The translations under genes and the position numbers were made by a program. 64,000 nt of DNA from the NCBI RefSeq assembly GCF_048270265.1, contig NZ_JBLWTD010000010.1:1-64000 (forward strand), read 5' to 3'. This DNA comes from Maricaulis sp048270265. GTDB taxonomy: Bacteria > Pseudomonadota > Alphaproteobacteria > Caulobacterales > Maricaulaceae. Below the pieces are notes generated by a model. It saw only the letters and a program-made list of their open reading frames with translations, did not search any database and had not been told where the DNA came from. Of this stretch, positions 50,970 to 58,886 are shown in pieces (position 1 is the first letter of the stretch; the number at the start of each line of letters is the position of its first letter).

Positions 50970-51488
50970 CTATCCGGGGCAGCGCACCAGCGTCCAGACA
51001 TATTCGCGGTCATCGCCGGACCATTGCTCAAGCTGGCCATCGACAATCGCGAGATTGTATTCGACCGTTTGCTTGTCGCCCTCGACACTGCAATGGCCGG
51101 AGATGTGCCATTGCGCCGGCCCGGTCTCGCTGACGCTGTCGAAATCGCAATGGGCCTCGTGCTGGTCATAGCCATCGGCGCGCAGGATCATCGGCGGTTG
51201 TTCGTATTCCTGCCCGACAGCGCATTGTGCCAGATCAACGCCCCAGGTGCCGACATAGGCGGGCTCGGCCGCCTGCGAATTGTCCATGTCGACCGCAGGC
51301 GCGGTGGCTTGGTCGGCCGCGGGCGCGGCGGCTTGCGTGATATCCGCCACAGTGTCGGCGGACATTGCGGTCTCAGCGACCGTGGCAGCGTCAGCGCCGT
51401 CTTCGCCGCCACATGAGACGAGCAGTGCCGCAGCGAGCAAAAGGCCGCTTGCCGGCAGACTCTTTGCGATCCGGATATGACTGGTCAT
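50970..51488 (-). CDS. Hypothetical lipoprotein
   Basis: A 172-aa lipoprotein with signal MTSHIRIAKSLPASGLLLAAALLVSC (lipidated Cys at residue 26; boundaries 1-26). An Ala/Asp/Thr-rich linker of about 50 residues is followed by a small globular domain: YVGTWGVDLAQCAVGQEY, HEAHCDFDSV, WHISGHCSVEG and LVRCPG, with four Cys likely in two disulfides. The pattern (GTWG...C...W..C) resembles small periplasmic domains that measure or bind something, but I recognise no family. It stands alone, 147 bases upstream of cdsA on the same strand. Confidence 0.7.
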   Translation of the reverse strand: MTSHIRIAKSLPASGLLLAAALLVSCGGEDGADAATVAETAMSADTVADITQAAAPAADQATAPAVDMDNSQAAEPAYVGTWGVDLAQCAVGQEYEQPPMILRADGYDQHEAHCDFDSVSETGPAQWHISGHCSVEGDKQTVEYNLAIVDGQLEQWSGDDREYVWTLVRCPG

Positions 51489-51602
51489 GGCATTCCCCCA
51501 TTTGCCTGAAAAACCTCAATCTTCCGACGAGATTGGGCGAGAGCGGCCGATTGTTCAAGCGGGGACGGGCTCCAGAGAGAAAATTGCAGCTCAAGCCGCA
51601 AT

Positions 51603-51626
51603 AATGATGTTTCATATATCATCATT
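51603..51626 (+). promoter_or_regulatory. Palindromic operator candidate of the XRE regulator
   Basis: AATGATG and CATCATT (7-bp arms, 10-base spacer) lie 39 bases before the XRE start. Further ATCAT/ATGAT half-sites follow at 51620-51638, including a TATGAT -10-like box at 51633-51638. The AT-rich dyads suggest autoregulation. Confidence 0.45.
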
Positions 51627-51664
51627 GATATGTATGATCATTCCTCGAACCGGAAAATGCGATC

Positions 51665-51949
51665 ATGATCACCTCGGCCCAGATGCGCGCGGCACGCGCC
51701 CTGCTCGGAATCGACCAGAAAACCCTGGCGGCGAAAGCCGGCGTCTCGGTGCCAACCATCCAGCGCATGGAGGCCAGCGATGGCAATGTGCGCGGCGTGG
51801 TCGGCTCACTGGTACGTGTGGTCGAGGCCCTTGAAGGCCTCGGCGTCGAGCTGATCGCCGAACAGGCCCCAAGCCAGGGCACCGGGCGCGGCGTGCGCCT
51901 GAAAGCGCCGCCCGACATTCCGGCCGATGAAGGTTCGACAACAGACTGA
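51665..51949 (+). CDS. XRE-family helix-turn-helix regulator
   Basis: A 94-aa DNA-binding protein. Residues 5-60 are a Cro/CI-type HTH: MRAARALLGIDQKTLAAKAG, then VSVPTIQRMEAS as the recognition helix, and a final helix VVRVVEALEGLGVELI. The remaining ~25 residues are polar and disordered. It lacks a ligand domain. It lies 67 bases before the SulP gene on the same strand and may control both itself and that gene. The ATG at 51665 is the only sensible start; its upstream DNA is unusually AT-rich with dyad symmetry. Confidence 0.85.
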   Translation: MITSAQMRAARALLGIDQKTLAAKAGVSVPTIQRMEASDGNVRGVVGSLVRVVEALEGLGVELIAEQAPSQGTGRGVRLKAPPDIPADEGSTTD

Positions 51950-52016
51950 TTTGAATTTCGCGACGGCGACCGCCGACTGATGCCGACGATCCCGCCCCTC
52001 TTGAAGGCAGGTGGAC

Positions 52017-53756
52017 ATGACCAAGACGACCAAGAAGCAGACCCGGGAAACCACGCCGCAGGAGCCGCCCGTCCTGGGCGAACTCTTCCTGCCCAAGCTG
52101 ATCACCGTATTGCGCGAGGGCTATACGCTGGCGCATTTGCGCAGCGATGCCGTAGCCGGCCTCACCGTGGCGATCGTCGCCCTGCCGCTTTCGATGGCGA
52201 TCGCCATTGCCGCCGGCGCCTCTCCGGCCCAGGGCATTATCACGGCGATTGTCGGTGGCTTCTTCGTCTCCCTGCTCGGTGGCAGCCGCTTCCAGATCGG
52301 CGGTCCGGCCGGCGCCTTCATCGTGTTGATGGCAACGACCGCGCAAACCTTCGGCATGGACGGGCTGATCCTGGCGACGCTGATGTCCGGCGCGATCCTG
52401 ATGGCGATCGGCTTCTTCAAGCTCGGCACCTATATCAAATTCATCCCCTACCCGGTCACGGTCGGCTTCACGGCGGGCATCGCCGTCATCATTTTCGCGA
52501 GCCAGGTCAAGGAATTGCTCGGCCTGCAGCTCGCCGAGCCCGAACCCGGCCCGTTGCTGGAAAAACTCCCGGTGCTGTGGAATGCCCTGCCAACAACGGA
52601 TGCGCTGACCATCGCGGTTTCGGCGGCGACGGTGCTGGTCATCCTCGGCATCCGCCATTTCAGGCCGCACTGGCCGGGCATGCTGATTGCCGTCGCACTG
52701 GCGGCCGGCGCGACCGCCGCCTTCAACCTGCCGCTGGAGACCATCGGCTCGCGCTTTGGCGGCATCCCCTCCAGCCTGCCCTGGCCTGCCCTGCCCGACA
52801 TGTCGGGGCCGCGCCTGATGGCCTTGCTCCCGAGCGCGATTGCCTTTGCCCTGCTGGGCTCGATTGAATCCCTGCTCTCGGCCGTCGTCGCCGATGGCAT
52901 GACCGGGCGGCATCACCGCTCCAACAGCGAGCTGGTCGCCCAGGGCGTTGCCAATATCGGCTCGGCGCTGTTTGGCGGTATCTGCGTCACCGGCACGATT
53001 GCGCGCACCGCGACCAATGTCCGCGCCGGGGCCCACGGGCCCGTTGCCGGCATGATGCATGCGGGTTTCCTGCTGCTCTTCATCCTGATCGCGGCGCCGC
53101 TCGCCAGCTTCATCCCGCTCGCCTGCCTGGCCGGTGTCCTGGCGCTGGTAGCCTGGAACATGGTGGAGAAACACGCCTTCATGATCCTGCTGCGGGCCTC
53201 GCGCGCCGATGCGCTGATCCTGCTGGCGACCTTCGGCCTGACGATCTTCCGCGACCTGACCGAAGCCATCATTGTCGGCTTCGCCATCGGCTCGGTCGTC
53301 TTCATCCACCGCATGTCGCAAACAACCGCGATCGAGAGCCTGACGCCCTTTGTCGATGAAGACCAGCCCGACCGGGTCACAGCCCCGGCTGATGCCAAGG
53401 CCGGCCCGACCGAGCAGGATGCGGATATCCTCGTCTACCGCATCAGCGGGGCCTTCTTCTTCGGCGCGGCGGCCTCGATCGGCTCGGTGCTGGAGCGTAT
53501 TGCCGATACCCACCGCGTGCTGATCATCGACTTTGCCGCCGTGCCCTTTGTCGACTCCACCGCCGCCCACATGATCGAGGGTCTGGCCCACCGGGCCGGC
53601 CATCGCGGTCTGCCGGTGATCATTTCCGGCGCCTCCAAGGCAGTGAAGCAGGCGCTGGTTGCCCACGAGGTGGCGCCGCCGCTGGCCAGCTATGAGCCGG
53701 AGCTGGCGCAAGCGATGGTCGCGGCGCGGAGCTGGATCGACGCGCATCATGAATAA
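52017..53756 (+). CDS. SulP family anion transporter with STAS domain
   Basis: A 579-aa inner-membrane transporter. AGLTVAIVALPLSMAIAIAAG (residues ~43-63) is the SulP signature region, followed by some ten to twelve helices including GGSRFQIGGPAGAFIVL and the conserved SNSELVAQGVANIGSALFGG. The C-terminal STAS domain (about 455-560) includes VLIIDFAAVPFVDSTAAHMIE. Members carry sulfate, bicarbonate or dicarboxylates; substrate is undetermined. Sulfate uptake would suit a sulfating organism, but this is speculation. ATG 52017 is used; GTG 52011 is two codons upstream. Its stop overlaps the DUF983 start by eight bases. Confidence 0.9.
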   Translation: MTKTTKKQTRETTPQEPPVLGELFLPKLITVLREGYTLAHLRSDAVAGLTVAIVALPLSMAIAIAAGASPAQGIITAIVGGFFVSLLGGSRFQIGGPAGAFIVLMATTAQTFGMDGLILATLMSGAILMAIGFFKLGTYIKFIPYPVTVGFTAGIAVIIFASQVKELLGLQLAEPEPGPLLEKLPVLWNALPTTDALTIAVSAATVLVILGIRHFRPHWPGMLIAVALAAGATAAFNLPLETIGSRFGGIPSSLPWPALPDMSGPRLMALLPSAIAFALLGSIESLLSAVVADGMTGRHHRSNSELVAQGVANIGSALFGGICVTGTIARTATNVRAGAHGPVAGMMHAGFLLLFILIAAPLASFIPLACLAGVLALVAWNMVEKHAFMILLRASRADALILLATFGLTIFRDLTEAIIVGFAIGSVVFIHRMSQTTAIESLTPFVDEDQPDRVTAPADAKAGPTEQDADILVYRISGAFFFGAAASIGSVLERIADTHRVLIIDFAAVPFVDSTAAHMIEGLAHRAGHRGLPVIISGASKAVKQALVAHEVAPPLASYEPELAQAMVAARSWIDAHHE

Positions 53757-54087
53757 GCTCCTGCCGGTCTGGCGCGCCTTCAATCTGCGCTGTCCGGCCT
53801 GCGGCAAGGGCAAGCTCTACCGCCGCTACCTCAAACCGGTCGAGGTCTGCGCGTGCTGCGGCGAGCCGATCGGCCTGATCCGCGCCGAGGATGGTCCCGC
53901 CGCCTGGACCATTCTCGGTCTCGGTCCATTCCTGGTCCCGATTGCCTTCATGGTCTCGATGAGCGGCGCGCCGATCTGGCTGACCCTGCCACTGATGCTG
54001 CTCGGCGCAATCGGGATCGTGCTGGTGGCGCTGCCACGGGTGAAGGGCGTGTTTATAGCGGTATTGTGGAATATGGGCCGACGCTGA
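53749..54087 (+). CDS. DUF983 membrane protein with zinc ribbon
   Basis: A 112-aa protein with an N-terminal zinc-ribbon-like part (CPACGKGKLYRRYLKPVEVC followed by ACCG; four to five Cys between residues 15 and 40) and two transmembrane helices (about 50-70 and 76-97). This is the DUF983 layout, of unknown function and common in alphaproteobacteria, often near cytochrome-oxidase genes. Here it is translationally coupled to the SulP gene by an eight-base overlap, so it may assist that transporter. Confidence 0.82.
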   Translation: MNKLLPVWRAFNLRCPACGKGKLYRRYLKPVEVCACCGEPIGLIRAEDGPAAWTILGLGPFLVPIAFMVSMSGAPIWLTLPLMLLGAIGIVLVALPRVKGVFIAVLWNMGRR

Positions 54088-54119
54088 CCCGGCGCGAAAA
54101 TCCCGCTTGACGGCCGATC

Positions 54120-54143
54120 ATATTTCTATAATCGTTGAAATAT
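54120..54143 (+). promoter_or_regulatory. arsR operator and promoter
   Basis: ATATTTC (54120-54126) and GAAATAT (54137-54143) are a perfect dyad of the ArsR type. The spacer holds TATAAT (54127-54132), an ideal -10 box; TTGACG lies 14 bases upstream at 54107-54112, an unusually short spacing. The right arm reaches into the arsR start codon (ATG 54142), so transcripts may be almost leaderless and repression would block the promoter directly. Confidence 0.7.
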
Positions 54144-54504
54144 GGAAACTTCACTCGCCGTCCTTCGTCTCTCTGCCCTGGCCCAGGCCAATCGCCTGTC
54201 GGTGTTTCGCCTGCTCGTCAGGGCCGGCCAGTCCGGCCTCGCGGCCGGCGAGATCGCGCGCCAGCTCGACATCGCCCCCAATACGCTCTCGGCCCAGCTG
54301 ACTGTCCTGGCCAATGCCGGTCTGGTCGACAGCCGGCGCGAGGGCCGCTCGATCATCTACACCGCCGCCTTCGAACAGATGGGCGATCTGCTCGTCTATC
54401 TGGTCGAGGATTGCTGCCAGGGCGATGCCGGCGTCTGCACGCCGGTGATGGATGCGGCCCAGCGCATCGCCTGCTCACCCTCATCCAAAGGAGCCTGCTC
54501 ATGA
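54142..54504 (+). CDS. arsR: ArsR-family metalloregulator
   Basis: A 120-aa winged-helix repressor. The HTH region includes LRLSALAQANRLSVFRLLV and LDIAPNTLSAQLTVLANAGL, with the wing SRREGRSIIYTA. Arsenite-sensing cysteines are not in the helix-3 position of the classic E. coli protein. Instead Cys lie in the C-terminal part (LVEDCCQGDAGVC, about residues 91-100), as in the alternative ArsR types that bind As(III) there. It should derepress the operon on arsenic exposure. It overlaps arsI by four bases (ATGA). Confidence 0.92.
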   Translation: METSLAVLRLSALAQANRLSVFRLLVRAGQSGLAAGEIARQLDIAPNTLSAQLTVLANAGLVDSRREGRSIIYTAAFEQMGDLLVYLVEDCCQGDAGVCTPVMDAAQRIACSPSSKGACS

Positions 54505-54974
54505 AACGCCTGCACATCCACGTCGCCGTCGACGACCTGCCCGGCTCGATCAATTTCTATTCGACCCTGTTCGCCAGCGCGCCAACCGTCGAGAAATCCG
54601 ACTATGCCAAATGGATGCTTGAGGATCCGCGCGTCAATTTCGCCATCAGCGCCCGCGGCGCCAAGACCGGGATCGAACATCTCGGCATCCAGGCCGAAGA
54701 TGGCGAGGAACTGGCCGAGGTCTATCAACGTCTCGCCAGCGCTGATGCCGCCGTGCTCGAAGAGGGCGAGACGACCTGCTGCTACGCCAAATCCGAAAAG
54801 AGCTGGGTGCATGACCCCAGCGGCATCGCCTGGGAGGTCTTCCACACCACCGGCGAGTCCGTGAATTATGGGGGCGCTGCTGCCGCCACAGACCTGCCAC
54901 CCTCCGCCCGGGCCGGCACCGAGCCGCAGGCCTGCTGCACCCCGACCGTCAAGCGCGACGGCGCCTGCTGCTGA
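54501..54974 (+). CDS. arsI: ArsI-type C-As lyase / CadI-like glyoxalase-fold protein
   Basis: A 157-aa vicinal-oxygen-chelate protein. N-terminal LHIHVAVDD provides the first metal His, IEHLGIQ the second and WEVFHT the Glu; TTCCYAKSEKSWV holds the adjacent cysteines that bind methylarsenite in ArsI. ArsI uses Fe(II) and O2 to demethylate trivalent methylarsenicals and aromatic arsenicals. The C-terminal ~30 residues form a tail with two more Cys pairs (ACC, ACC). ATG 54501 follows AAGGAG. It overlaps arsR and acr3 at both ends (ATGA and TGATG). Confidence 0.88.
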   Translation: MKRLHIHVAVDDLPGSINFYSTLFASAPTVEKSDYAKWMLEDPRVNFAISARGAKTGIEHLGIQAEDGEELAEVYQRLASADAAVLEEGETTCCYAKSEKSWVHDPSGIAWEVFHTTGESVNYGGAAAATDLPPSARAGTEPQACCTPTVKRDGACC

Positions 54975-56002
54975 TGGGCACGTTCGAACGCTATCTCTCC
55001 GCCTGGGTCGCGCTGGCGATCGGGGTGGGGATCGGTCTCGGCCAGCTCATGCCGGGCCTGCTGGGCGCCCTGGCAGGGCTGGAAGTCGCGCACGTCAATC
55101 TGCCCGTCGCCCTGCTGATCTGGGCCATGGTCTGGCCGATGATGATCGGCATTGATCTGGCCAGTGTGAAACAGGTCGGCAAACAGCCCAAGGGCCTGGT
55201 CATCACCCTGGTGGTCAACTGGCTGATCAAGCCCTTCACCATGGCTGCGCTGGGCGTGCTCTTCTTCAAGCATGTCTTCGCCGGCCTGATCCCGCCGGCC
55301 GATGCGCAGGGCTATCTCGCCGGCCTGATCCTGCTCGGCGCCGCGCCCTGTACCGCCATGGTCTTCGTCTGGTCCCAGCTCACGCGCGGCGATGCCGCCT
55401 ATACGCTGGTCCAGGTCAGCGTCAATGACGCCATTATGGTCTTCGCCTTCGCACCCATCGTCGCGCTTCTGCTCGGCGTCACCGATATCGCCGTGCCGTG
55501 GGAGACCCTGCTGATCTCGGTCGGCCTCTATGTCGTCATCCCGCTGATCGCCGGCATGCTGACGCGGCGAGTCCTGATCCGCCGCGGCGGTCCGGCAGCC
55601 GTGACCGCCTTCACCGACCGCATCAAACCGGTCTCGGTCATCGCCCTGCTGGCGACGGTCGTGCTGCTGTTCGGCTTCCAGGGGCAGGTCATCCTCGCGC
55701 GGCCGCTGATCATCGCCCTGATCGCGGTGCCGATCATCCTGCAATCCTACGCCATTTTCGCGCTGGCCTATGGTGCCGCCTGGGCCTGGAAACTGCCCCA
55801 TGCCGTGGCCGCCCCCTGTGCGATGATCTCGACCTCCAACTTCTTCGAGCTCGCCGTCGCCGTCTCGATCAGCCTGTTCGGACTTAATTCCGGCGCGGCG
55901 CTGGCCACCGTGGTCGGTGTGCTGGTCGAAGTTCCGGTGATGCTGTCCCTGGTCGCCATCGCCAATGCGACCCGTGGCCGTTTTCCGGGAGCAACATCGT
56001 GA
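54974..56002 (+). CDS. acr3: Arsenite efflux permease Acr3
   Basis: Expels arsenite across the inner membrane by proton exchange. The 342-aa protein has ten predicted helices. LLGAAPCTAMVFVWS (near residue 115) contains the essential Cys of helix 4, and VNDAIMVFAFAPIV and SNFFELAVAVSISLFG are Acr3 hallmarks. Its ATG shares a base with the arsI stop (TGATG) and its end overlaps arsC (GTGA), so the four genes are tightly coupled. Confidence 0.96.
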   Translation: MGTFERYLSAWVALAIGVGIGLGQLMPGLLGALAGLEVAHVNLPVALLIWAMVWPMMIGIDLASVKQVGKQPKGLVITLVVNWLIKPFTMAALGVLFFKHVFAGLIPPADAQGYLAGLILLGAAPCTAMVFVWSQLTRGDAAYTLVQVSVNDAIMVFAFAPIVALLLGVTDIAVPWETLLISVGLYVVIPLIAGMLTRRVLIRRGGPAAVTAFTDRIKPVSVIALLATVVLLFGFQGQVILARPLIIALIAVPIILQSYAIFALAYGAAWAWKLPHAVAAPCAMISTSNFFELAVAVSISLFGLNSGAALATVVGVLVEVPVMLSLVAIANATRGRFPGATS

Positions 56003-56436
56003 TCCTCATCCACCACAATCCGGCCTGCGCCACCTCGCGCAATGTGCTGCACACGATCGAGGCCGCGGGCTATGCGCCCGTGGTGATCAACTATCTCGAA
56101 CAGGGTTGGACACGGCCGCAATTGCTCGGCCTGTTCGCCGCCGCCGGTCTGACCCCGCGCACCGCCCTGCGCGAGACCAAATCGCCCGCCGCCGAGCTTG
56201 GTCTGCTCGAGGCCGGCGTCAGTGATGAGCGCATACTCGACGCCATGCTGGAGCACCCGGTACTGGTGAACCGGCCCATCGTCTGCTCGCCCAAAGGCGT
56301 AGCGCTCTGCCGCCCCAGCGAAACCGTGCTCGACCTGCTCGAGCAATGGCCTGAAGGGCCGTTCGCCAAGGAGGATGGCGAGATCATCATCGATGCCGCC
56401 GGTCAGCGTGTAGAACGCGCCGGCCAGACGGGCTGA
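55999..56436 (+). CDS. arsC: Arsenate reductase, glutaredoxin-coupled
   Basis: Reduces arsenate to arsenite, which Acr3 then exports. The 145-aa protein of the ArsC/Spx fold starts with ILIHHNPACATSRNVL, whose Cys (residue 10) is the nucleophile, and has the RPIV motif (VLVNRPIVCSP) with the arsenate-binding arginines. The start is a GTG at 55999, overlapping the acr3 stop by four bases. It is the last gene of the arsR-arsI-acr3-arsC operon. Confidence 0.94.
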   Translation: MILIHHNPACATSRNVLHTIEAAGYAPVVINYLEQGWTRPQLLGLFAAAGLTPRTALRETKSPAAELGLLEAGVSDERILDAMLEHPVLVNRPIVCSPKGVALCRPSETVLDLLEQWPEGPFAKEDGEIIIDAAGQRVERAGQTG

Positions 56437-56499
56437 TCGGCGTCGCTCTGGCAGATTTTGCTGGTCAGCCCGCGGCAATTACAGGAACACTGACCGGCA

Positions 56500-57423
56500 A
56501 TGCCGAATCCTCGGCGACCGGAGTTCCAAGTGGTCGTTTCACGCCCGCACAGCGCGCCCGCTTTCCGCCTCTCCCTGCCGGAGGAGGCCGCGACCATTCC
56601 GCTGGTGCTGGATTCGCCGCATAGCGGCACGGCGCTGCCACCCGGCTTCGAGACACTGGCGACACGTGAGCAGCAACTCACCGCCTGGGACGCCTTCATT
56701 CCCGATCTCTGGAGCGGTGCGGTCGCAGCCGGCGCCAGCCTGGTCGAAGCGAATTTCGCCCGCATCGTGATCGACCCCAATCGCGCGGTCGATGACATCG
56801 ATCCGGATATGGTCGACGGGGCATGGCCGGCCCCCTGGGGCAAACTGGCACCGACCCGCTACAGCGCGCGCGGCATGGGGCTGATCCGCAAGCTGATCCT
56901 GCCGGGCCTGCCCATGTATGCCGGCCCGCTCAACCCGCAGGAAATCCACCAGCGGATCGACAAGCTCTACACCCCCTATCACTGCGCCCTCGCCAACCGG
57001 CTCGATGCTCTGCACGCCCGTTTCGGCGCGGTCTGGCATATCGATTGTCACTCGATGAAATCGCAGGCCAATGCGATGAATATCGATCTCGGTCAGGCAC
57101 GTCCCGACATGGTGCTCGGCGATCTCGACGGAAGCAGCGCCGCCCCGGAATTCACCGATCTGGTCGAGCGCGAATTGCGCGCCTGCGGCTATTCGGTGGC
57201 GCGCAACCAGCCCTATAAGGGCGGCGATATCGTGCGGCGCCATGGCGATCCGGCGCGCGGGCGCCACAGCCTGCAGATCGAGATCAATCGCGCCCTCTAT
57301 CTCGACGAGGCCCGCTTCGAGCCCTCGCCCGGCTTTGACAAACTCCAACGCAATCTCACCCGCGTCGCCCAGGCGATCGCCACTGATCTGCGCGCGCGGA
57401 TCCAGCCAGGACAGATTCGATGA
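56500..57423 (+). CDS. N-formylglutamate amidohydrolase family protein
   Basis: A 307-aa cytosolic hydrolase. LDSPHSGTALPPGF near residue 37, AVDDIDPDMVDG, HIDCHSMKS near residue 180 and LQIEINRALYLDE are the conserved zinc- and substrate-binding stretches of the family. The enzyme releases formate from N-formylglutamate at the end of one histidine-degradation route, though no hut genes are nearby. It overlaps the following transporter gene by four bases (ATGA), which suggests a shared substrate, possibly an N-acyl amino acid. ATG 56500 is the best start. Confidence 0.88.
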   Translation: MPNPRRPEFQVVVSRPHSAPAFRLSLPEEAATIPLVLDSPHSGTALPPGFETLATREQQLTAWDAFIPDLWSGAVAAGASLVEANFARIVIDPNRAVDDIDPDMVDGAWPAPWGKLAPTRYSARGMGLIRKLILPGLPMYAGPLNPQEIHQRIDKLYTPYHCALANRLDALHARFGAVWHIDCHSMKSQANAMNIDLGQARPDMVLGDLDGSSAAPEFTDLVERELRACGYSVARNQPYKGGDIVRRHGDPARGRHSLQIEINRALYLDEARFEPSPGFDKLQRNLTRVAQAIATDLRARIQPGQIR

Positions 57424-58811
57424 CAAGCACCGCCAAACCGGCCCGCCCGATGAATCCCGTCGTCATCCTGCTGGGCATCCTGTTGCTGGCGACCCTGATG
57501 ACCTGGCTGGTCAGCTCGGGCAGCTATGAGCGCGCCGGACGGCTGATCGTGCCTGACAGCTATGCGCCGATGGACAAGGACTGGTCGCTGGCCGGGGTTT
57601 TCGTTCCCGTTGATGCCCGCGAGGGCATGGCCACGCCGGTCAGCCTGACCGAAACCCTGCGTGCGATTCCCGAAGGCCTGCAGCGCGCCGCCAATCTCAT
57701 CTTCATGGTGCTGATCATTGGCGGACTGTTCGGCATTCTCGACCGCGCCGGCGTGGTGGAGAACGGCATCAACCGGCTGCTCCATGCCGTGAAAGGCAAT
57801 GTCATGGTGCTGGTCGCAGCCCTGATGACGATCTTCTCGGCCGGCAGTGCCTTTCTCGGTCTCGCCTCGGAATATCTGATCGTCATCCCGGTGATGACAG
57901 CGCTGGCCATGCGCATCGGCCTCTCGCCCATCATCGGCTTCGCCATCGTCACCATCGCGGTCAAGGTCGGCTATCTCGCCTCGGTCACCAATCCGATCCC
58001 CCTGACCATCGCCCAGCCGCTGGTCGGGGTGCCGATCTTTTCCGGTGCCGGCTTGCGCCTCGCCTTCTATGCCGTCTTCCTCGCCGCCGGGATCGGCTTT
58101 CTGCTCTACCGCGTGCGCGGCATGACCAATGGCCAGGCCATCACCGTCAGCGATCATCCTGTCCCCGACATGAGCTGGCGCGAAGGCACCATGCTGGCCA
58201 TCCTGGTCGCCGGGATCGGCATTATCCTCACCGGATCGACCCGCTGGGAATGGTCGCATCACGAGCTTTCAGCCTGCTATATCGCCATGAGCCTCGGGCT
58301 GGCCGTCGCCAGTGGCCTGTCGCCCAATGACAGCGCCGACGCCTTCATCTCCGGCATGAAGAAGGTTCTGCTTGCCAGCGCCCTGATCGGCGTCGCCATG
58401 GCCGTCACAGTGGTGCTGGAGGATGGCCGCATCCTCGACACCATCGTCCATGCCCTCAATGGCGCTGTCGGCGAGCATGGCTCCTATGTCACCGCGCTCT
58501 CGATGTTCGGCTCGCAGCTCCTGCTCGACTTCCTGATCCCCTCGACCTCAGGCCAGGCGGCCGTCACCATGCCGATCCTGGCGCCGCTGGCGCAATTGGC
58601 CGATGTCGGACCGCAAACCACCGTCATCGCCTTCCTGTTCGGCAATGGCATCACCAATATGCTGACCCCGACCTCGGGCACATTGCTCGCCTATCTCGCC
58701 GCCGGCCGCATTGACTGGCTCGACTGGGCGAAATTCATCGCCCCGCTCTGGGCCGGCTTTATCGTGATCGCCGGCCTGCTGCTCGCGATCGCGGTCTGGC
58801 TGGGCGCCTGA
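57420..58811 (+). CDS. YfcC/DcuC-family membrane transporter
   Basis: A 463-aa polytopic transporter with about 12 helices. The N-terminal segment NPVVILLGILLLATLMTWLV, GSAFLGLASEYLIVIPVM, and ASVTNPIPLTIAQPLVGVP and the C-terminal LIPSTSGQAAVTMPILAPL with NMLTPTSGTLLAYLA are hallmarks of the DcuC/YfcC (ion-transporter superfamily) fold, with the two pore hairpins. Relatives carry dicarboxylates, amino acids or short peptides. It is coupled to the N-formylglutamate amidohydrolase and lies 75 bases before an M20 peptidase, suggesting uptake and breakdown of an acyl amino acid or peptide. Confidence 0.88.
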   Translation: MTSTAKPARPMNPVVILLGILLLATLMTWLVSSGSYERAGRLIVPDSYAPMDKDWSLAGVFVPVDAREGMATPVSLTETLRAIPEGLQRAANLIFMVLIIGGLFGILDRAGVVENGINRLLHAVKGNVMVLVAALMTIFSAGSAFLGLASEYLIVIPVMTALAMRIGLSPIIGFAIVTIAVKVGYLASVTNPIPLTIAQPLVGVPIFSGAGLRLAFYAVFLAAGIGFLLYRVRGMTNGQAITVSDHPVPDMSWREGTMLAILVAGIGIILTGSTRWEWSHHELSACYIAMSLGLAVASGLSPNDSADAFISGMKKVLLASALIGVAMAVTVVLEDGRILDTIVHALNGAVGEHGSYVTALSMFGSQLLLDFLIPSTSGQAAVTMPILAPLAQLADVGPQTTVIAFLFGNGITNMLTPTSGTLLAYLAAGRIDWLDWAKFIAPLWAGFIVIAGLLLAIAVWLGA

Positions 58812-58886
58812 GACCGGTGGCGGGCGCTGGCCTGCCCCGCCATTCCCGTTATATTTGACCGCAAATCCGCCGCGTCAGGAGTTATC

